Source of the DNA: Rhyacichthys aspro
Taxonomy: Eukaryota; Chordata; Actinopteri; Gobiiformes; Rhyacichthyidae
Length of the DNA stretch: 64,000 nt
Assembly (NCBI GenBank): GCA_036850595.1
Contig: CM072156.1
Location: 1,110,144-1,174,143 of the forward strand
Reading direction: 5' to 3'
Under the pieces are notes generated by a model that did not search any database, was not told where the DNA came from, and was given only the letters and a program-made list of their open reading frames with translations. Below, piece by piece: positions 49,811 to 63,200 of this stretch (position 1 is its first letter; each line of letters opens with the position of its first letter). Both the position numbers and the translations under genes were made by a program.

Positions 49811-52019
49811 TTACAGTGTGTTGTAGGAATGATTCTGATTCTGAGAGAGTGTGCGTCACTAAACAGTTCAAACTGAGCTCTTTTAGTGCGGCTCATTCAT
49901 CACGTTCTGTTAAAAGAAATAGTCTGGGGTTTTGTTTTTAAAAATGTTCTCTATGTCGACGGTAAAATCTGGCGTAATGAACACGTCAAACTGTCGCTGT
50001 TGGTGAGATATGACCCTTCCACTCCACAATCATCTGCTCACGGGTCAGAAATCACTCTGAGATAATATTAGTGATGGGGAAATGTTTGTGTTCAAACGTT
50101 TTAGTTGTAAAAATACATGTTTTTCTGCGTGTTTGAATCCCCCTGTGGCCCATCATTGTCCAGTTTTAACCAAATATTTTCTCTCTGACTGTTTCTGTGC
50201 AGTTTAGCAGCGTCTCTCTGAAGTCTCACAGTTGGACCCGGCTCTGATCTGCACTAGACTCATATTAGACTCAAACAACGAGGACGGGCCACTGTTTTCA
50301 CTGGGAATTCTTTTCCATTAAAACCATATTAAAACCATAGAGAAGGAATGAAACTCAACACATTGTCAGATTGGACCAAAGTTCAGTGGAATGTAACATT
50401 TGTATCTGAAGGAAAGGGATGTTATATTGATAGGTATTTATTTGAACTCCTATTGTACCTTATATAGTACCTTATAGTGGTGCTGTCTTTCTTCTAGATT
50501 CTATAAAGCCTCTTTCTCACATGGTTCTCAGTAAATAACCCAGATCACATGATCAGTAGTTAACACATGCTCCTCGTCACCAGAACATTACTGTGTCTCC
50601 TCTTTTCACACTTGACCTGACAACAGTGAGAATTCCAGTTCCTAAAACAACCTATTGGGGGCAGTAATGAGATCAGAAGAGTCTAAACTAAAGTCAACCT
50701 GAAGAATAAGGTAGAGCAAAGCTGGATGTAACACTCAGGATCTTTAAGAATCCTCTGATGTAAACTTAGAGACTTTGTTGTGATATTAAGTGAGTATTCA
50801 GACTCTTCTAGAGACTCGTTTTCAAAAAAGTGACAAATCTACTGACTTTTTCTGGTTTTATTGGAGACTTTTGGAGATTTTCACCTCTGTGTCCAGAGTC
50901 CAAATGAATCACTTGCTGAAGTTTGTCTCTTTTTGGTCCATTTAGATTCTCAGTGTAGATTGTTGGTAATGTTCCTGCGTTCACAACACAGCGTTCACAG
51001 TAAATTCCACTTAGATGTGTCTCGCTAAAATGGCTAACAGAGCTTTTTCAGCATTGTTCCGTATCATATCAAATAGATGAGAGAGTGGCACTCTTTTCCT
51101 CTGCCCCTGGTTTAGTATTTTGTCCTCGAGGGCCACCGTACCTCCTCTCGTTCCTGATTGTTGTGTGAGAAAGCAAAGTGTCCACCTCGGAGCTGGTTCT
51201 GTAAATATTATCTCTGTGATTATAGGCCTCTGATTTATGGTCGGTCTGGACCTGGACCGGGTCTTGGTGAGGTCCTGGTCCAGTGGAGGTCCAGACTGTT
51301 GGTTTTGGGCGGGAACTCAGCGGCGGTGATGATGGCAGAGGGGTTTATGAGGCTATTTGTGAAGAATGGAGGGCAGTTTGAGAAAGATGTGCAGAAAACA
51401 ACTCTCATCTCATCAAGAAATATGACTCAAAAACCAAAAGAAACTGTAGTACTGGTTTTATTCACTGATTTATTATGATTCATTTAATGATTTTAATAAT
51501 AGCCTAATTATAAAAGGCTTGCAGTGAAGTGTTTGATTATGTTGTAGTTGGAGTTAGAGCAGGGATTTAATTTAATATTACTTATTAAAGTAATTTATTT
51601 TTTCTACTTTAATTTCTGAAAAGGTCAAATGTACCTTCCTTTTGTTTGATAAGTGACAGAGCTTTTGGTGCTGACGGTTGTTTCATGCTAAGCAACAAAC
51701 ATCTCTTTCAAAAGCTAAAAGAAGTCGATGATGAACACAGGACAGGTGGAAACTGCAGTATTTTCATGGAATTTAATGGAAACTATACTTGTTTAATAGT
51801 TGCTGGACTAAAGGAATATAACCTGAAGTGACGTTACTGGATTTAAAACAGAGAGCAATATGAACAATACGAGAGGGCTACAGACGAGGCTAACATCTCA
51901 ACAAAGTCTTTTCCACAAAATGAAAGGTTGAGGCAAGTTCTTGGTGAGTGAACTTGTCGCTGAAGCCGGAGAGAGTTTACTGAGGGATAGTTTTTGAGAG
52001 ACTGTACATTATGAGTGAC
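49811..52019. other. prdm6 intron 3, nothing recognised
   Basis: A 106-codon open frame at 51158-51478 (+) has no recognisable domain and no splice context, so it is not called. Confidence 0.4.
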
Positions 52020-54320
52020 TGATATGGGATTAGATGGATCTGAACAGGTTTTAGGTGGATTTGAACAGGTTTTAGTTGGACTTCAACAGGTTTTAGTTGG
52101 TTTTGAACAGGCTTAGTTGGTTTTGAACAGGTTTTAGTTGGTCTTGAACAGGCTTTAATTGGACTTGAACAGGTTTTAGGTGTATTTGATTAGTTTACCA
52201 TTGGTTGGTTCAGGTTTTAGGTTGATTTGACCAGGTTTTAGTTGGGCCTAATTAGGTTTAGATAAATTTGAACAGGTTTTCCTTGGGCCTGATATGTTAG
52301 TGGATGAACAGGTTTTAGTCGGGCCTGAGGAAAAAAGGTTTAAACAGGTTTTAGTTGGGCCTAATTAGGTTTAGATGGATTTGAACAGGTTTTAGTTGGG
52401 CCTGAATATGTTTAGATGGATTTGAACAGGTTTTAGTTGGGCCTGAATATGTTTAGATGGATTTGAACAGGTTTTAGTTGGGCCTGAATATGTTTAGATG
52501 GATTTGAACAGGTTTTAGACAGATTTAGACAGGGATTAGATGGACCACGTGTAGTTAGCTTCAGACGACCTTAGTTGGACCTGAGCAGATTTTAAATGGA
52601 TTTGAACAGGTTTTAGATAAATCTGAACATGTCCATGCAGCCTTAAACAGGTTTTGTCGGACCTGAACAGGTTTTAGTTGGAGCTGAGCAGGTGTTAGAT
52701 GGATCCGGGCAGGTCTCAGATGGATTTAAACAGTTTTCCGATGGAGCGGAGCAGGTGGTGTCGTCCCGTCTCGTGTAGGATTACGGTGAGTGAGATTAGA
52801 TTAGGAGCAGAGCGGCGCGGTGATAAACGGCAGTGACGCGGCTGATGAAGACGGCAGATAACGCCAGAATTAGTGCCGTTTTATTGATTTTGTGTAAAAC
52901 CGAGGCGTGCGAGCATCGATCCGCTCTCACAACCAGTTTTACACCAAAAATACAAGACAACAGTGAGACAACGGCCGAGAAGAACAAACGCTGCGCTCTG
53001 GAGCCTGGAAAACTTCACTCGACTGTGGCCTGGACAGAAAACTGGTTTTAGATGGATTTGAGCAGGTTTTAGATGGATTTGAGCAGGTTTTAGTTGGATT
53101 TGAACAGGTTTTAGATGGATTTGAACAGGTTTTAGTTGGATTTGAACAGGTTTTAGTTGGATTTGAACAAGTTTTAGTTGGATTTGAACAGGTTTTAGTT
53201 GGATTTGAACAAGTTTTGGTTCGATTTGAGCAGGTTTTAGATGGATTTGAACAGGTTTTAGTTTGATTTTGACATGTTTTTGCTGCATTTGAGAAGTTTT
53301 ACACAAATTTGAACTGGTTTTAGTTGGATTTAAACGTGTTTTAGATAGATTTGAACTGGTTTTAGATGGATTTGAACAGGTTTTAGTTGGATTTAAACTG
53401 GTTTTAGATAGATTTGAACTGGTTTTAGATGGATTTGAACAGGTTTAATTAGATTTAAATGTGTTTTAGATAGATTTGAACTGGTTTTAGATGGATTTCG
53501 ACAGGTCTTAGATGGACTTGAGCAGGTTTTAGATGGATTTAAACTGGTTTTAGATAGATTTGAACTGGTTTTAGATGGATTTCAACAGGTTTTAGTTAGA
53601 TTTAAACGTGTTTCAGACAGATTTGAACTGGTTTTAGATGGATTTGAACTGGTTTTAGATGGATTTGAACAGGTTTTAGTTGGATTTAAACTGGTTTTAG
53701 ATAGATTTGAACTGGTTTTAGATGGATTTGAACAGGTTTAATTAGATTTATATGTGTTTTAGATAGATTTGAACTGGTTTTAGATGGATTTGAACAGGTT
53801 TAATTAGATTTAAATGTGTTTTAGATAGATTTGAACTGGTTTTAGATGGATTTCGACAGGTCTTAGATGGACTTGAGCAGGTCTTAGATGGATTTAAACT
53901 GGTTTTAGATAGATTTGAACTGGTTTTAGATGGATTTGAACAGGTTTTAGTTAGATTTAAACGTGTTTCAGACAGATTTGAACTGGTTTTAGATGGATTT
54001 TTAACAGGTCTTAGATGGACTTGAGCAGGTTTTAGATGGATTTAGACAGATTTTAGATTGATTTGAATTGGTTTTAATTTGATTTGAGAAGTTTTTACAC
54101 GAATTTGAACAGGTCCTAGTTGGATTTGAATAGAGTTTGGTTTGTTAGAACTGTTTTAGTTAGATTTTGACATGTGTTATTAAGGGTATTATTATTATTA
54201 AGAGTTTTATTTGGTCATCAAACAATATTAGATGAATTTGAACAGGTTTCAGATGGATTTGAATAGGTTTTAATTATGTTTGAAGAGGTTTTAATTGGAT
54301 TTAAACAGGTTTTAGTTTAG
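52020..54320 (-). repeat. Large 21-bp minisatellite array, inverted relative to 11.1 kb
   Basis: TTTTAGATGGATTTGAACAGG units, diverged, run for about 2.3 kb with local higher-order patterns. A non-repeat island interrupts them at about 52740-53040. The VQIQLKPVQIHLKP frame on the minus strand is produced by the 21-bp period. Confidence 0.93.
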
Positions 54321-57300
54321 TTTACACCTCTTCTCATGTACATCTCAGTGTTTGTGTGCCTCGTGTTAAGTTTAGAAGTTTCACTTGACTTTTCCCTCTC
54401 AGAGTAGAAGCTGGCGGACGTCGGAGCAGTGACCTCTGAGTGTGAGAGTTATCAGTAAAAAGCCTAAAGTAAAGTCCCGACACACGGCCGGTATCTAAAT
54501 GGACCTCAGAGCGACGTGACGGAGACGACTGTGAGGTTTATCGCTCGCCGTGTGTCACTAATGCTGCTCAGTTATCGCTAAAACACCAGTAACGTACACT
54601 CAGCGATCACATCTGAGCCCGAGCTCCATTCACACCTACATAATGTGAAAAAAATCATCAAATAGCAACAGAAAATAACCGTAAAAGCCACTAGAAGTCT
54701 TCAGTCGACTGGAAGGAAACTGGCTGTACCGGTTTTGGATTAAGTTGAACAAACTTCAGATACGTTTGAACAGTTTTTGTTGGACTTGAACAAGTTTTAG
54801 ATGGAATTTATAAAGCTTAAGTTGAACTAGTTTTAATCCAAGCTCACACTTACAGCACAGAACATTTGACTCCTGTGTGAGCTGCCAATGTGAAAAAAAT
54901 CTGAAATATTTGGATAGGTTTTAATTAGATTTGAAGAGGTTTTGGTTAGATTTGGGGAAGTTTTAGAAGATCTTGAACAGGTTTTCAGTGGATTGGGACT
55001 GGTTTTGGCTGAATTTAAACAGATTTAAGCTGAAATTTTTAGATTTTAGATGGATTTTAACACATTTTTGAAGTATTTTAACCAGGTTTTGAACAGATTT
55101 TAGTCAGACTTAGAGTTTGTGTGTCACAATATCGTCAAATGGCAACCGTAAATAAGCGTAAAAGCCAAAATAGTATATGACTGTAGTAAATACATTGAAT
55201 GACTTAATGTAGATGTAGAAAACAGAGAATATTACCATTACAACGTGATTTTAAGGAAAGATTTATTGCAAAATTGCAAAATGTGGTAATATAATATAGA
55301 ACTGTATTTTTCATCTCTAAAAAAATCAATCTCCTAGTTTACTTTTATAATTTATTACAATAGATTTTTATAATGTGTAATTCAGTTTATTAATATTTAT
55401 TTACCCATTATATTATATCTTTTATTTGGGGATCACTAAAGGCCAAAAGAATTTCATGGAAAAAGGGAAAAGGTCTGAAAGTGAAGCTGGAGCTGCAGCT
55501 GTGCCTCATTGTTTATCAAATCCATCTTAAACCAAAGCCCCACAGTTTAGTCCAGACTTGGTTTTGCAGCACAAACACGGCTTTAACGGCTTCTTCGTGA
55601 GCGGGACATTATTCCTGTGAACAGACGAGTCCTTTCAACACAGCAGTATTTTATATTCACGCTGCAGACCACACACTGAAAAGAGTGATGGAGAGGACTA
55701 ATGTGAGCCATGTTTGAGCTGAAATATGGGCTTTAGGAGGAAAAAGAATAAAAAAACATTAGGATTTTAGTCATTTCAACTCTTTTATTTTACACATTGA
55801 ACAAGCAGGTGAAAACAGAAGATATATGATTGTAAATAAACGTAAATATACCCCAGATGTCAAAGTTTCTTTTCCGTGAATCGTCCCAACACCAGAAAAA
55901 AGGGAAAAAAAACACTCTGTTTGATTTAAAATGTGTGAAACAAGCCACAGATCATTAGCCTCTTCGTTAACGTCAAACCACAGCCAACACTATCACAGGC
56001 AGATGGTGTGAAGTCCTAAACAAACCTGATTTACAGCTGCTTAAAAGCCCGGTCGCCCTGTCTCTGCAGAGAAAACACAAACTGAGGGATAACAATACAT
56101 TTTCAGTCCGACAGTGGAAAAGTAAACTCAGCTGGTTTTTTTTCCATTAGACAGAGATTAGAACAGATTGAGCATTTTTATTATTATACTTGAGAATATT
56201 TAAACCCTCCAGAAAAGCCATTTTTTTACCATTTTTACTCAGGTTCAGTTTTGCTTTACTGTTGTGTTTTTAAGCTAGGGAAAAAAAGAAGTTTTGGATT
56301 GTTATTGCTCGGGTATTTTACGCTATGATCAAACAGGGAAACCAACCGAAGACATTACACTCAAGTCAGAAAGCACAAACTGTCTTGAACAATTTATATG
56401 TTTTTAGATTGATATATCACGCCAAAAAAATCTAAAATATGAAAAAAAAAGCTCAGACGTCAAAGCTCCACTCCCTGATTTTCTTTTTTTTTGTCCCTGT
56501 CTCAGACTCCACTCTCCTCCAAAAGTAGATAATAATACAATACACAATTTGGAGTTTAAACCATTTTCACCAACTTTTTTGTGCTTATTTAAGCTATGTT
56601 ATTTGTGCTGACAGAAACAGAAAATCACAGCCAATGAGCTCATATCAGGAGCTTTACACAGTGGCTGGTATCATTGGTAAAGCTCTGGTGAACTGTATGG
56701 ATGAGGCTGGAGCTTAGCATCAGAGCTAATGCAAAGAAAATATAAGTAATATGGACACAAACGCACAGAATGTTAGATTATTGGCTTTGGTCATGAAGTT
56801 TTCACAACAGTAACCCGGTTCAATCTGGTCTCACGTCTGTGTTCATTAATAATCCGTCTCTGATGCAGTGAGACTGTATTGAAGAGACTGGAGCGTGTTC
56901 ATGAGGCGCTGACCCCAGCCAATAGTCCTCTGTGCTGTCTATACTCACCACAAACAATCAATGGCTCCACCATCACAGGAAACACACTGCTTTTAGATTC
57001 ATTGCCTGTAAGCATTTTCTCACAAAACTGTCCACGCTCAGTACCACAGGCTCCGGCAGAACCTTTAACAGAAGACCCGATTTAACTTCATTTAATTATT
57101 TCTTTCATTGACTCTTAATTGTCAAAAGGACACACTTTTGCAGACATTTATTTGCAGACTTTTTCGTTGAACCAGATGCTGTTTGTGTCTTGAGCAGAGA
57201 ATCAGGTGTGGAGCCAGTTTCTGGAATTAAACATTTTAAACTAAAAAATGTGTGAAATTTGTCTAGATAAAAAAAAATATATTTAAAATTATCCTTAAAA

Positions 57301-58064
57301 TATCTGAGGCTAAAGTAAAGCCTGCTTCTGTCTGAGCTAGAACCAGGTTAAACTGGCAGAATACATTTCCTGGAGCCCCAGATAAAAAGTTGTTTTTACA
57401 GTTTTTCTCATTTACTTTGGCTCAATTTGTGAATGAGAAAAGTGTTTCTCTAAACCTTCGGCTCAAATCTGTGAACAGTGTGATTCTGAACAGTTTCTCT
57501 TTGTTGTAGACAAATGTCATCATGGCATGTTTTTCAAAAGAGTGAGAACAATTCCCCCAAAATCTGTAAAAATGTGTATGTTTCACTGAAAAAAAACTTA
57601 AATCTGATTCCCTGTGAAATTTGGAAAGTGAGGTTTGTCTTTTTCCTCAGCTGGGTTTTTTGAGTTTTTCCTCTGACTCTGAGGCTCTGGTTCAACCTGT
57701 TTGAATATTTACACTCTTTTGTTTTTGTTAAGACCTTTGAGGCAATTTTTTGAGAGCTATTGAAATAAAATTGAATTGAAAGTTTTCTCAAGCTTTAACC
57801 ATTCTTGCACCATTTGAGTCTCAAATCAAAAGACTTCAAATATATAGATTTTTGTAAATACTTACTCCCCCTAGAGGTGAAAATATAGAACCATCAGCTA
57901 TGGGTGAGACTTTTGAGTAAATACATTTTACTATTGATCAAAATTGGAGAAATCCCATGAATGCAAATAGGCCAACCATATTGTGTATGTTTTGGTAAAC
58001 CCCAGGTCATGTTGTTGGTGATATTATATTGTTTTAAACTGTATTTGTACCTGTTTCTCCTCAG
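54321..58064. other. prdm6 intron 3, right part
   Basis: Decayed 21-bp text at 54720-55090, otherwise AT-rich unique DNA. A short open frame at 56879-57085 has no recognisable product. No gene is seen. Confidence 0.4.
56455..56527 (+). mobile_element. Truncated MITE-like element
   Basis: CAAAGCTCCACTCCCTGATT, TTGTCCCTGTCTCAGACTCC and ACTCTCCTCCAAAAG match the left part of the element at 20033. The rest is missing. Confidence 0.55.
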
Positions 58065-58192
58065 ATCTACGACACCGAAGGGACACTACAGCACTTTATT
58101 GATGGAAACGACCCCAGTAAGTCGAGCTGGATGAGGTACATCCGCTGTGCCAGACACTGTGGGGAGCAGAACATGATGGTCGTACAGTACAG
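58065..58192 (+). CDS. prdm6: prdm6 exon 4, PR/SET domain
   Basis: A 128-base exon after CTCCTCAG, starting in phase 0 and ending in phase 2 at AG|GTAACA, encodes IYDTEGTLQHFIDGNDPSKS, then SWMRYIRCARHCGEQN and VVQYR. These are conserved PR-domain segments of PRDM6. The intron before it is about 16 kb (42044-58064), far larger than the others, and is dominated by tandem repeats. The expected next exon, encoding a segment like [20 protein letters not shown], was not found between 58193 and 64000. prdm6 therefore probably continues to the right around the antisense GIMAP gene. Confidence 0.95.
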
Positions 58193-59278
58193 GTAACACT
58201 CTCTATTAGGTGTTATAAAGCATTAGTTAAAGCCTTATGGAAGTTCTATCTATAATTACAGACTACATTACACTTTCCTCTTGTGGCTCACTCATTTATT
58301 TGGCTTACAGCAGGACTTTAGGATTTTACAGCAGGATTCAAGTAAATGCTTCACTAATATTTAAATCAGGGAAGCCCTAAAATAAAACTTTCAGTTCATA
58401 CAAATGCTTCATTTATACAGTTATGAGACCAATATTAACCAACATCAATTACAGCTGAATAAAACAGATTTTTATCACAATTCAGTCTTTAACTATTTAT
58501 AACACAAACCAGTCTATGGTATCTCTTCACGTTTAAAATAAAGATACATCTGACTCCAACAGTTTTATATAGTCATATTGCAAAAGTAAAACCCTTTCTG
58601 ATTCTTGGTTTTGATTAAAAAGCTTAGAAGAGGTCTTTATGGTCTCATTTTCCACACATAAATCCTAATACAATATACAATAAGTTTGTCCTCATTTTAT
58701 AAAAAGCCATGTCCTGCATTTTTTTTACAAAATCAAAGCACATTTTATCTAAATTTCACTGAAACTAAGTCTTGGTAATGCAAAGACTGAATGTAGAAAC
58801 AAAAGCACATGAATTTTAACACTTACAAATATGACCAAACATGAAAAACACTTTTACTCCCATATGGTCTGTTAACAAAAGCTTAATAAACAGTTTATAA
58901 CATGATCATCAACCGCTTTGTATCATTTCATTATATAACTGTTTATGATACATTCATAAATCAGTATAAATCAAGTATAAATCAAATGCACACAGAGTAA
59001 AACATACCAACGATACTTTTTTCTGAGGAGGACTCTTTAAAGTAATTATTCTTTTCCATTTTCAAAGATAAATAACATGAACATTCACAAATATTCCATA
59101 CATCCTCTGACCAAGCTCTAGTAGAAGTAGAAGAATTGTTCATCACAATAACGTTATAATTTTTCATTTGATCGACATTTACTTATGACCAGTCCAAATC
59201 CAAGACCAGGCAAACCCTTCAATCAAACTGAGGTGTGTCCAAATGTAAGTCCTGCTTTAGACCTGGTTTAGTCCAGTC
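58193..59278. other. Spacer between prdm6 exon 4 and the antisense GIMAP gene
   Basis: AT-rich, no gene recognised. Confidence 0.4.
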
Positions 59279-59312
59279 TTTATTTACTTAAATATCGTAG
59301 ATCAGTCCAGTC

Positions 59313-60233
59313 TTATAAAATACTACATGAACTATCACTTGCTGCATTTGTAACTCGTTCCTGAATCCACTCGTGAATCTCGTTGTCGTGCTGTTTCTGC
59401 AGATCCTCGATCTCTTTGACAGGAATTCTTGGTCATAGCCTTTCTGCAGTTCTTCCAGCTCCTGCATCTCCTTCTTGTGCTGTTCTTTCAACAAAGTAAA
59501 GTTTTTCTGATGCGTCTTGCTTCTCTTGAGTTGTTTCAACATGTATTCATCACTGCTTTTCTGCTTCTCCTTCATCATATTCAGTTCTGTTTCAAACTTC
59601 TGCTTCTCGGCTGTGACTTCTTTGGAGTATTTGCTCTGAAATTCGTTATACACTTCAGCTTGCTTCCTGGCTTCTTCTTCATTTTGTTGTTTTATTTCTT
59701 CCATCTGTCTTTGGTAAGTTTCTTGCATCTCTCTCCACTCCTGCTCCTCTTGCTGCCGCCTCAACTCATCCTCACGTTTTTTGTTTTCGTACGTATTCTT
59801 TGCTTCTTCGTATTCATTTTCAAGCAACGAGAGTCTTTTGTTTTCCTCTTCTCGTTTTATTTGCTCCTCTTGAAGCTTCCTTGCCCACCATTCATCTCTG
59901 TCTTTCTCCCAAGCCATTTGCTCCTTTTTCAAATCCTGTTTGAGTAAAATCAAACTTCTTCTTGTTGGAACAGACGCTGTTTCAAGCTGCTTTATCAAAT
60001 TCATATACCGTTTATTCCACTCTTGGATCTGTTGCTCTTCCTCAATTTTCCTAATTTGTTCCTCTTCTGCTCTCTGTTCCTCGTATTTACGACGGTTTTC
60101 TTGCTCTTTTGCTAACCTTTCTTGTTTTTCTTGGACTTGCTTGGATCTCTGTGCAATTTCTTGTTCGATTTTGCTTTATTTCTGCGATTTTACTTTTAGT
60201 GACTTTAACCATTTGCTTGTGTTTTTCTCTATA
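59313..60233 (-). pseudogene. Displaced coiled-coil tail of the GIMAP8-like gene
   Basis: Downstream of the in-frame TGA the sequence still reads as a charged Glu/Lys/Gln coiled coil, as expected for the C-terminal tail of fish GIMAP proteins (for example WWARKLQEEQIKREEENKRL). Directly after the stop the same frame gives REKHKQMVKV. Near 60169-60178 the frame shifts to KIEQEIAQRSKQVQEKQERL. Near 59421-59424 it shifts again to KEIEDLQKQHDNEIHEW and ends in CSIL, a possible CaaX prenylation signal, at 59313. The minus-strand AATAAA at 59279-59284 follows about 30 bases later, which supports this as the original gene end. Three lesions separate the tail from the GTPase part. Confidence 0.7.
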
Positions 60234-63200
60234 TCATGTTTTTCTGTCTGATTTCAGCCCCTTTTCTTTGAGTATTCTCTCTGTCTCTTTCTCGATGGCA
60301 GCTTCTGCCTCTTGGAATATCTCAGAAGTGTAGTATCCACCACCGTTTTGTTTCACCATTTCTTCGATTTTGTTCAACAACTCATTAACTTGTCTACGAT
60401 TCTGCTTTGCTCTGTTGTTCAAGACGTGATAACGATTTCCGCATTTGGAAAGTAATACATTCATCCCGCCACCTTCAAGGTAAGTTTCTAAGCTCATGTT
60501 TCCAAGGTCGTCGCCTCTTGTAAAAACAACGATCATGTAGTTTTCTGACTTCTCTCCAAAAAACTTCTTGATTAGATCCACAGTTTCTTTCTCTTCTTTT
60601 GTAAAACGCCCGATTTGCAGCACTAGTAAAAACACATGAGGTCCAGGCGCTAACAAACTGATGCATTTTACGATCTCTTCTTGAACTTCAGCGTTCGATA
60701 AAGTTGTATCGAATAAACCTGGAGTGTCAACGATTACAACAGACCGTTTGTCAATTTTTCCTTCTGCTTTTTTGCAAAACTGAGTCACTGATCCTTGTGA
60801 TAATTTAGACGTGAACTCATCTCGTCCCAAAATTGTGTTTGCTGTTGCACTCTTCCCAGATCCAGTTTTACCGATCAACACTATCCTTAAAGTTTCTTTG
60901 CCTGGATTTTGATAGATGTTTGTTTGTTTAGTTTTTTTGGTGACGAACCTTTTCACTCGAGGCTGGACTGTCATTTCTCTGGTAAAGCTCTTAGAGCCAT
61001 TCTCACTGATATTTTCTACCATTTTGATCACATCTTGTATTTGTGCTTTTTTGTTGATGTTAAAAATCACATAGCGATTGTTCCAGCTTTGACAAAGCTC
61101 TTGGATGTCTTTGTTGTTCTGAATGAAATTTTTGACGGCCAAAGCAACTGAATCTGAATCCACAATGAACATAATCATTTTAAATATATTCATTTTTGAG
61201 GTGAATGCTTTCTGAATGGCGTCCAGCTCTTGGTGGTCTTCAGTGGTGAGTGGACCAACAGGTTGGACCAACACAAAAGCATGGACTCCCTCTGGTTCAC
61301 ACAGTGAAATGCAGTAAAGCGATTCTTGTTTTGCTGTGTCTTTATTGGCCAATGCTGGCAGCTCAATGATGGAAACTGTCCGTCTGCAAACTTCTCCAGT
61401 GTGTTCAACGCTTCTTGAAGAATTTGCAGTGCTATGTTTTTGCCCCAAAATGGCGCTAGCGGCTGTTGCTTTCCAATCTCCAAACCGACCACAAAGTACA
61501 ATATTCAAAGGTGGCTCAAAGTTTAGTTCCTGGTAAATAGGTTCAGATTTAACTGACTCTGTCTCTGTTTCTGGGGGAATGGCTAAATATTGCCTTCGGT
61601 TCTCCGTCACAATTGCTTGGACTTTGCTCACTAACTCTTGGAGAACAGATGCAGAAAGCTCACTGAAGTTTAGTCTGAAATATCTTTGGCTGCAGTCTTG
61701 TTTGAGTTTATGAAGCAGCGGATTCCAGCCCATTTCAAGTTGAGTTAAAATTATCATTGCATATTTGAAAGCATCTTCCCCGAAGCAGCTCAGAATGGAT
61801 CTGAGTTTGTCTCGATGGTTTTTGGTGAAGTCTGAAGGGTCCACTAACAGCAGAAGAGCATTTGGTGGACATTGTGAAGTCAGGTTTGTGATCTCGTCTC
61901 TCACTTCATTATCGTCCAAACTGAAAAGGTCTGAGGTGTTTAAGACTGTTACAGCAGAGTTCATCCATTCTCCGTTGAAGACAGTCCTCTCTTTGGACAG
62001 TTTTGCGTAAGGAACATTTGATTTTGCTGTGAGGAAAGTGCCCAGCTTTGCCTTTTCATCCTGGTTCTTTCCAATCATCACAATTCTATGTTCTGAACCT
62101 GCAAAAGAAAAAAAACAAAATACTACATTAATAGACTTTTAGTTTATAAGTGAATAAACAGTAGGCCAGAAGAGTCCCCAATGTTTTTTGCCCAATTTCT
62201 TTCTCTTAATTCCTTTGTTATATCATTTATGTCATGGTTTTGTGTCTTCTTTTGATATTCTTAGTATTGTGTCATTCCTTTTTGTCATTTCCTTGATCCT
62301 GAAATAAATACCTATGACTAACTCTTTTTTCTACGTTTTTGAAATGACTCACTTTTGGCTCCAGACCCAGTGTTTGAGAACCACGTGTACAAAACACTGT
62401 ACTATGCTTTTAATTTCGATTATGTAACTGGCTAATTAACAAACATTTATGTGGAAAATATGAAAACAGCTGCTGTGGTTAAACCTCATTTTAATGACCG
62501 ACTTCCTGGATTTCATTTTCAGTCTGTCTTGGCCCGACACGTTACTGTCACAGTCAGACAATCTAAGATCGAGGTTGATCAGAGTTTGTCTTGTGATGTG
62601 CGTTTTAGAGAGATGCTCAGATAAACCTTGTGACATTTTCAGAAATTCAGTTCTGTATTTCATTATAGACATTTGTCAACACAATCTCAGTTTAGAGAAG
62701 CTTGTTTGGGGAATACCACTGCTGCAATGAAAGCTGTACATTTAAAAAATAAAACAATATGACAGACAGTAAAATGCCAAGAACCAACAGGAATTTGTAG
62801 AAAAAACATTCAGATCCTTCAGAATCCAGTTTTCATTTAAATAAAACTTTAAAAGTATTTCTTCTTCTTCTTCTTCTTCTTCTTCTTCTTCTTCTTCTTC
62901 TTCTTCTTCTTCTTCTTCTTTCTTTTTTTTTTTTTTTTAAACAAGAACTCATATTTAAATTACTCTAAGTCGACTTTCTTTTTTAACTTTGGTTAAAATA
63001 ATACTGAGGTCCGAACTTCCCACAATAACATGATAAACTGCTTAATGAACCAGTGAGCTCCAGTGTTTTGTGCCCATTTATGACTGACATAGACGAACTC
63101 CTGTTGGGCTTCCTTCCTCTTCTACAAACTGGAAACACAGGTAACAGTCAGTTTCTCGACAAGTAACTGGAAGAGACTCGGAATGTTTCCTTTAAGATCA

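Noticed and set aside
59429..59947. 172-codon plus-strand hydrophobic frame
   Set aside because: It is the antisense shadow of the GIMAP coiled-coil tail.
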